Positions 57,405-64,000 of a stretch of DNA of 64,000 bases are shown here, piece by piece. The position numbers and the translations under genes are program-made. How positions within the stretch are numbered: the stretch's first letter is position 1; each line of letters starts with the position of its first letter. Under the pieces are notes generated by a model. That model had not been told where the DNA came from. It was given only the letters and a program-made list of their open reading frames with translations, and ran no database searches. The stretch covers positions 7,506,724 to 7,570,723 of the forward strand of contig OU744736.1 of the NCBI GenBank assembly GCA_916613615.1, written 5' to 3'. Source of the DNA: Steromphala cineraria (Eukaryota > Mollusca > Gastropoda > Trochida > Trochidae).

Positions 57405-60400
57405 TAGATGTTCAAATCAATTCACATAAAATTCTTATGCTCTTCAACCGAAATGTGTTTATATGTGTAATTACAAAAACATAGATTATCTGACTTGTCA
57501 GTCCTATTAACTATTATAGAAGGTCAATAACGTGGGAAATCGAACATCTGATGTAAAAGGTTTGTTGTTTTGCTCAATGAAATCAAGGTTATGGTTATAT
57601 GTAGACCTAATTTACATGTATATGAGCTCGCAAATGTCGCAACCATTTTGACGAAGAAGCTTCGTAGCAATAAGAACCCATAAAGGTAGCCATGCATTTG
57701 TGAATAGCAAGAAACAAAGAACTATAAATTCTTTTGTTTGTTTGAAGTCTGCGTTTTTATGGTTTAAGTGGCTTTTGCTAATTCTCACAGTTCAATATAA
57801 TTGACATGCCATTCTTTTTGATGAAACAATGGGTCTTATTGTAGTGAACACATATTGATAATTCCATTTCCTAATTACAGATATAATTCCGAAATAGGGT
57901 ATAATGGTTTTTAATGATTTATTACATTTATAATTTTATTGTAAAGTTACATGCTTCTTGACATGAAGATTGTCAATTATAGTTATGACATTATCTGTCC
58001 ATTTTAGAGCGCACTTATCCATCCACCCAGTGGTTGCTCAAGGCAATAAGAGTATTATTACCCTGGTCTAACATACACCGTTTTATGATAGTGACACTGG
58101 CAACCCTGACAGTACAAACCAATTAGGCCTATATGTTAGTGTTCGGTTCTTCCGGCTTCCTGTATTTCAAATAGACTTTCCGTGATTTTCATATGTTTTG
58201 GCCCTTATACGACCGATACAGTGATATTAATTTGAAACATCTCAATTATTCATCCTCAAATGACAAATATATATTACATATATGTTTTCGTTTACAAACG
58301 TAAAAACTGCCTTACATAGGCACAGAAGTCGAGATTACACCTCAACTCTGTCAACTTTTTACTATAGTCTTCGGACTGATATCCGGTTATTTTTTGTACC
58401 TTTATATTGTCACCATACAAAACCTAAATGAAAATTTTCATCAATATTCAGTACTATTTAACCAAATGACACCACTGACAAAGTTGAACATATTTGACTC
58501 TAACAACACCCTGAGTAGTTCTTAAATCACAAATATATGTCAAGTAATTGACAATACACTTGATAACAGAACAGGGTTTCTTAAACACGACTTCAGAAAT
58601 ATACAAAGGGTGTGAAAGACAAGATGCATTCAAATTGAAATGAAATGCACTTGGAACACTGTGTGGTGCTGTTAGCTTTCATAAGGTAACGACATGTAGA
58701 CTTAAAAGTTTATCTAGCTCTTATATTGCACTTTTAGTGGGTCAACATATAACATTAATGTCTTCTATAACATATTAAACATGGAAATGTTTCCTTTATT
58801 TTCATTTTCATTGATATCGTACTTTACGACTGTGTCATAAAACCCGAATGTTTCGTGGATGAATTTAGATCACTATTGTGTAGGGAATCCTTCGTTTAAT
58901 CAAACATTGATTGAGACTATGGCATGCCTGTGTTACATGATAGATAGTCCTGTCCTGTCTGATTCATACCCGGCTTCTTTGAAGATACATTAATCAACTT
59001 GCGTCTCTTCACATAAACTGTTATTTGAAAAAAAAAACATTATTCCTTATTGTAAAATATTCTGTTATACATTTATTTTATCAATTTTGCTAAGTTAATT
59101 TGATCAAAAACAAGTTTCGCAGTTTTAAGCATGGGATGAGTGACACTCTCTTTAGAAGACAAGTTGTCGACATTTCAAGCCAGCGAAGCTGAGTGAGCAA
59201 TATGTAAACCTTTCGAAGACAAACTTTTGACTCTGTTGCTGAACTAAACACAATGGTTGTTACAATAGGAGAAAGTTTAGTCTTCAAACTATTACACATC
59301 AAGTTCAATGGCGGATCCAGAGAGGTTGCGGGGTTGCTCACCCTTCCAAGAGTTTCAAACTTAGTACTTCCTGAGTCATTATCTCAATTCTATCATGAAT
59401 ATAAATATATATATATATACATATATAAAATGTGTGACTATTGGAAGTTAATTTCGTAAACAAACTTAGTCTCCTAAGGATACATTCTTTGACTCAAAGT
59501 AATCATTTCAGTTGCCGTACTTGTCACACTCTTCAAAATACTCCTGTATGAGCCCCTGTAAGATCATCTACTTGGTTACATCTCTCAACCAACACTTAAA
59601 GGCATAGTCCTATCATGAGGTTTTTTGTGGAGACGAAATTCAAGAGGACGCAGTGATGCATTCTATTCTTTGTCAAATTGTTAAATCTAGAACAATTAAA
59701 ATATTACCCTCACTAACATATAATAGTGAAAAGTAGACGACATTTTACTTTGCAAGTGTTACGGTTTTGTGTTTTCTTTTTACCTTTTGGAATACACATT
59801 TACAATTTTTATATTGTGCTTTCAGCGAGCATTTATGTCCTTAAAGTAGCGAACAGGTTCGGTAATTTAGTATCATTTATACTTCGTAAATGTGTAAACA
59901 ATCATTACTTGATGCTTTAAAAAATTCTGAATTTGGAAACTTTGATCAAAGGTTAAAATAAATGACAAAAACAATGCAAAAAGCTTTTGGTTGTGATCAC
60001 TAATGCCCTACATTACGAAAAATCGATTCCATTAGCAAGATATCAGTGACAATCTGTATGTGAGATTAGCCTAAAGGTAATAATATCTAGCGTCCAAACA
60101 CTCTGGCTTTCATGAGAGGAAGTGGCGTAAACGCTTGAGAGACGAAGCATTATGTTGTGTTGCCGGACCCGATCAACATGGTCACATATATCGTGTCCAA
60201 CTTTTATCATCGATTGTTGACGATAATCGATAGAATGATCTGATACACATACCGGCAGTTATCATGTATTCATTAATAGATAATCCAGATCAGGTTACAT
60301 TTGTCGTACAGCCAGCTCCTAGTGTCAGGAGGAAATTGCTTTCGAATGGAATACACATTAGGGAGCTATTTGGATTGAACTGAACAGAACTTAATTACAA

Positions 60401-61110
60401 GTAGGCTGTAAACTGTAGTATAAGAGCTACGTAAATAAAATCACTCATTCAACATACAAAACAATACACAAACATGTACATGCATTCGATAGAGGTATAT
60501 TTTTAGTTTCAATTTCTTGAATGAGGATATTATAAGTTCCTAACATATTGGCATTCATACCTTTTTGACAAATGCATGTGATAAAATTTATGAGTGTAAT
60601 TTTCTAATTTCGAACATGAAAATAAACAAATGTCATGATCCATATCATTTGAGTTTATAGAGTACCTAATCTAATTCATTAAAACTTTAAACAGAGTAAG
60701 GACGAATATTTTATGGATAACAACTTCTTTATTCTGAGTACTCATCATAAACTATTTATCTGTTACTCATTGCTTCTTGTTTTGTTTAACATTTCTTGGT
60801 ATTTACACACAATATTCACAATTACTACATACATCCATGCACAATAAACAAGCATTTTAAATGCGCAAATCAAAATGTGCAGAAACGAGATTTGAATGAA
60901 AATTCCTTTCATAAACTATTTAAGAATGGTTTTGGTATGTCATTGATATTCTTATCAATCATTACATTTTCTGATAAAAACGCCGTTTTGCTGCACAGTA
61001 GATATGCCATAAGCCAGATGGATAATCTATCAAAGTTATTTAGTCAACGACTAAAGGAGCATCCAATTATGTTTGTAGCAAACTTTAGATGTGTTGCCGA
61101 TCTGGAAATA
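57405..61110. other. intergenic DNA without recognised genes
   Basis: AT-rich, with an (AT)n run near 59402-59425. Small open frames (59090-59341, 60796-61119) have no recognisable domain or homology to any protein I know. Confidence 0.55.
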
Positions 61111-61179
61111 CGCCGCTAATGGCTGAAACATTACCCAAGCGGGGTGAAACAATAACTCACTCACTCACTCACTCACTTA
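61111..61179 (-). mobile_element. 69-bp SINE-like insertion with 14-bp target duplication
   Basis: A short insert ending in a (TCAC)n run (GTGA repeats on the minus strand) is flanked by the perfect direct repeat CCGATCTGGAAATA (61097-61110 and 61180-61193). On the minus strand it reads a GTGAGTGAG run, then TTATTGTTTCACCCCGCTTG and CAGCCATTAGCGGCG, related to the short repeats at 47237 and 47529. A 14-bp duplication suggests LINE-driven retroposition. Confidence 0.8.
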
Positions 61180-61193
61180 CCGATCTGGAAATA

Positions 61194-62929
61194 ACGTTGC
61201 TTATTATTCATTGCTAGCTGGATGAATAATAATATCACATCACGTCGGTAAACAGAAATTCTGCCCTAATATCATATATTGCGCTTGAAGCATGCGTATG
61301 CGTATTTATAAAACAGCATTCATAGCACCAATATATTATCTTGTAAGGCACGAAAAGAGTTATTGACCATCATACAACATCTGTCAGTAAAACGTAAAAG
61401 ACACAAAGGAAAGAAACATAATTAAAGTTTAGTTATTAATTTATTCTTTGCAAACTTGAAGGGACATGTATTGAATGTAATTTATTAAAACCATAAGAAT
61501 TCCCTGTCGCTATTCCCACTGTTGACCTTTCATTGTTTTAATACAAAATAATATAAATACAAACGTTTATAAAACATTTATAAAATTTTATTAGTGTAAT
61601 AATCACCGTAAGGAGAACAGCATAGATCTTCACAATCGTGGTACTTTTGCTCCGTATGTCTTTTATACATGTATATTATATTTTAACTTTGTACACTCCT
61701 AAATGGCCTACAAAGTTCCCTTTCCTCTGACATAGTCATGGAAAAGCAATGTATAGAAAATTTGTGACACGTTATAAATATGATTTTCTCCCCTATCAAT
61801 ATTTTTTTTCATTTGTTAAATTCTGTTTCAAAAGGACTGATATTCGAAAGGCCAAAAATTTATGCATGTCATAGTATAGGCTACTGACTCAGTGGCTTTA
61901 GTTGACAGGAAAATGTGTCTCTTATGATGAGGGGCTTAGTTTTTTTTATCAATGTCTTAAGTGTTCCTCAATGTGTGATATATAAAACTACTACATTACC
62001 ATTTGACCGTTTTTTGATGATTGCAACACTAAACAAATACAATTTTACCTTTGTTAATTATTTTCAACATTAGTTACACAAGCATTTTGATGAAGAATGC
62101 AAACAATTAGAATCTACTTCTTCCCCTAGCGTCTTATCTGTTTATGTAAAATTGTCTTAGTTTTTTACATGCTGCAACCATTTTATACAAGCAATTATAT
62201 TTTGGTGTTAGACGTGAAACAGTAAATAGTAAAATCATTACCGAGTTTATTATTACACTTTCCTTTGATGTTTCATAGTCACAAAATGTCCAAATATTTT
62301 CCCGAGACTACAATAAAACGCTTAACTGAATCAGTGCATAACCAACACCATCGTGCTAGCCTTGGAGTTCTCATTTTGTCGGCCAATGTTATTATTGCGT
62401 TGCCAAAACATGAACATTTTGCAAATCACATGTCTAAACCACTCTTTTAAGTTGTAGTTATACTAACATCTCTAATGACTACCTGCTGCGATTAATCATG
62501 TGGTCGTTGAAGTTCTTTATATTTATATTGTCCACTTTATTGTCGTTAAATGATGAAAAGAGTAGTACGGAATCCCAAGTTGCGTGTAAAGTGTATTTGA
62601 TCCTAGAGATAAGAAAACTGAGCACTATAAGCCAGACTGTATTGCTATATGACCCACTTAGATCGTTGTTATGGGTAGACGATATCAGCTGACACTACCT
62701 CAGACAAGAATGAGCCATGCCAACCAAAACGTTTTTTATCATGCTCTGTGACAATTAAGAAAATAAAGCCTATGGGCGATGGTAGCTGATTCTCGCTCCA
62801 GTGATCCAGTTACACAGAGTGTGGTTTCATCAAATTCTTGGCAAAAGTTAAGTTAACAGATCTGTTTGTTAGCTAGACGAAATGTTTTTCTATCTCACGA
62901 AATATTAGGAGCATTATCACTCAATTTAT
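61194..62929. other. intergenic DNA without recognised genes
   Basis: AT-rich. Open frames of 61-64 codons at 62265 and 62498 show no domain. I see no RNA gene. Confidence 0.5.
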
Positions 62930-63430
62930 GAGCCTATCCGTTAGCACCTATCGGGCACATTAGAAACTTGAATCAACAAATACAGTTGGAACAAAAACGT
63001 TAGTTCAATACACATTGGTAATGGGCCTCTCAACAACGAGTCGGTGCATCGTCAAGCCTATCCGTTAGCACCTATCGGGCACCTCAGAAACTTGAAACAT
63101 GTGTATCGGGAACAAAAGGGTTCGATAGTTCATTGCACATTGTCTCCAGTCAAATATTTATCACAACGCATCTGTGGGTTCCATCGAGTCAAGTGTATTT
63201 AAAGTATATAAGCTCAAAATGCCTCTCACAAACTATTAGGAGTATTGTCAGCCTATCCGTTAGCACCTATCAGGCACCTTAGAAACTTGAATCAACTAGT
63301 AGAATATCCACCTAGTTGTGCTTAAAAAGAATCTATAAAATACAAGCTTTTAAAATTCCTCTCAAAAACGAGTCGCTGCATTGGCAGCCTATCCGTTAGC
63401 GCCAATGAGTCCCATGAGAAACTAGAAACA
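62930..63430. repeat. four spaced copies of a ~42-bp conserved block
   Basis: AGCCTATCCGTTAGCACCTA followed by TCGGGCACCTTAGAAACTTG occurs at 62931, 63055, 63250 and (more diverged) 63386, with unequal spacing of 124, 195 and 136 bp. Each copy is preceded by CTCTCA/CTCAA...GAGTCG or TATTAGGAG. The blocks are far better conserved than the spacers between them. Confidence 0.85.
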
Positions 63431-64000
63431 ACAGGTAAACGCTGTATAAAAGGGTTCTATTATTGTTCTCCATTATTTACCACAGTGCATGCCTCCGTGG
63501 GTTCCACCTGCTTTACATGAGATGAAACATCGATAATAATGACATTGATGACAGTTTAATGTCACCCCCTGATGACAAGTGGAAGAGAAGAGAGGAGATG
63601 TGTGGATGGCTCTATTGACAGTAGTTAATGAAATGTCTCATGGACAAGTGATTTTCCAATCAACACCAATCTCGCCAGAAGACCAGTACTTGCACGTCGA
63701 TGCAAGGTCATTGTTCAGAGAACGTAGCCTTAATATTAATGTTTATTGTTTCCAAGTGAAAGGGTGGACTGTCCTTGTGAATTCTTTCTGTTTAGTGTTT
63801 GTATCGCTTGACTGGTCAATACTGAAAGTTGAAGAGATAAACAATTGTTGTGGTGTCCCCGACAGACAGATATAGGTGTTCACATGTATGAATGGCCAGT
63901 AATGCAATCGTGGTTCAAGGTCACATTTATCAACTTTTAATTCTGAATGTCAGTTTATACATATTTATCGTTGTTTAATATTTCACCTATGCTTTATTGT
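63431..64000. other. end of window, no recognised gene
   Basis: An open frame of 98 codons at 63579-63875 (+) has no recognisable domain, and I cannot tell it from chance. If a gene continues beyond the window, its exon would need transcript support. Confidence 0.4.

Noticed and set aside
56757..57484. Poly-Leu/Ser/Phe and poly-Lys/Glu open frames of up to 227 codons
   Set aside because: Translation of a TTC microsatellite.
60796..61119. 107-codon frame
   Set aside because: No recognisable domain, and its end runs into the SINE-like insertion.

Overview
The window is AT-rich, intron-rich animal nuclear DNA. The dispersed repeats (TAGCTCATCAGG-type elements with GTCC runs and satellite-like cores, a GTGAG...TTAACGCCGC short repeat, LINE fragments with short 3' tandem tails) look like those of mollusc genomes, probably a bivalve or gastropod. 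The species assignment is inference.

One gene dominates. From 1566 to 44937 on the + strand I could join 33 coding exons, every junction GT-AG and every phase consistent, into a 1130-residue protein. It is recognisably Nck-associated protein 1 (NCKAP1/Nap1/HEM), a large scaffold subunit of the WAVE regulatory complex that couples Rac to Arp2/3-driven actin assembly. Its last exon is followed by a ~2 kb 3' UTR ending near a canonical AATAAA at 46957. A second, small gene lies tail-to-tail on the - strand: two coding exons (50404-50602 and 49552-49718) give a 121-residue two-pass membrane protein of the CD225/dispanin (IFITM-like) family, with a candidate non-coding first exon and promoter near 51729-51900.

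The rest is introns and intergenic DNA rich in repeats: a 133-bp x15 array that runs into the acceptor of exon 9; two copies of a TIR element with a 146-bp hairpin-bearing satellite; an element with a 156-bp x6 satellite; fold-back MITEs with perfect 9-bp target duplications; a TTAA-flanked and a TA-flanked (pogo/Tigger-like) non-autonomous transposon; two decayed LINE 3' ends; and a ~580-bp TTC tract. From ~52 kb to the end I find no convincing host gene.

I see no new multi-gene system. The most unusual signal is structural: tandem duplications repeatedly sit exactly at exon/intron boundaries of the NCKAP1 gene (acceptor of exon 9, donor ends of exons 18, 19 and 20, approaches to exons 27 and 28, and around the last exon).
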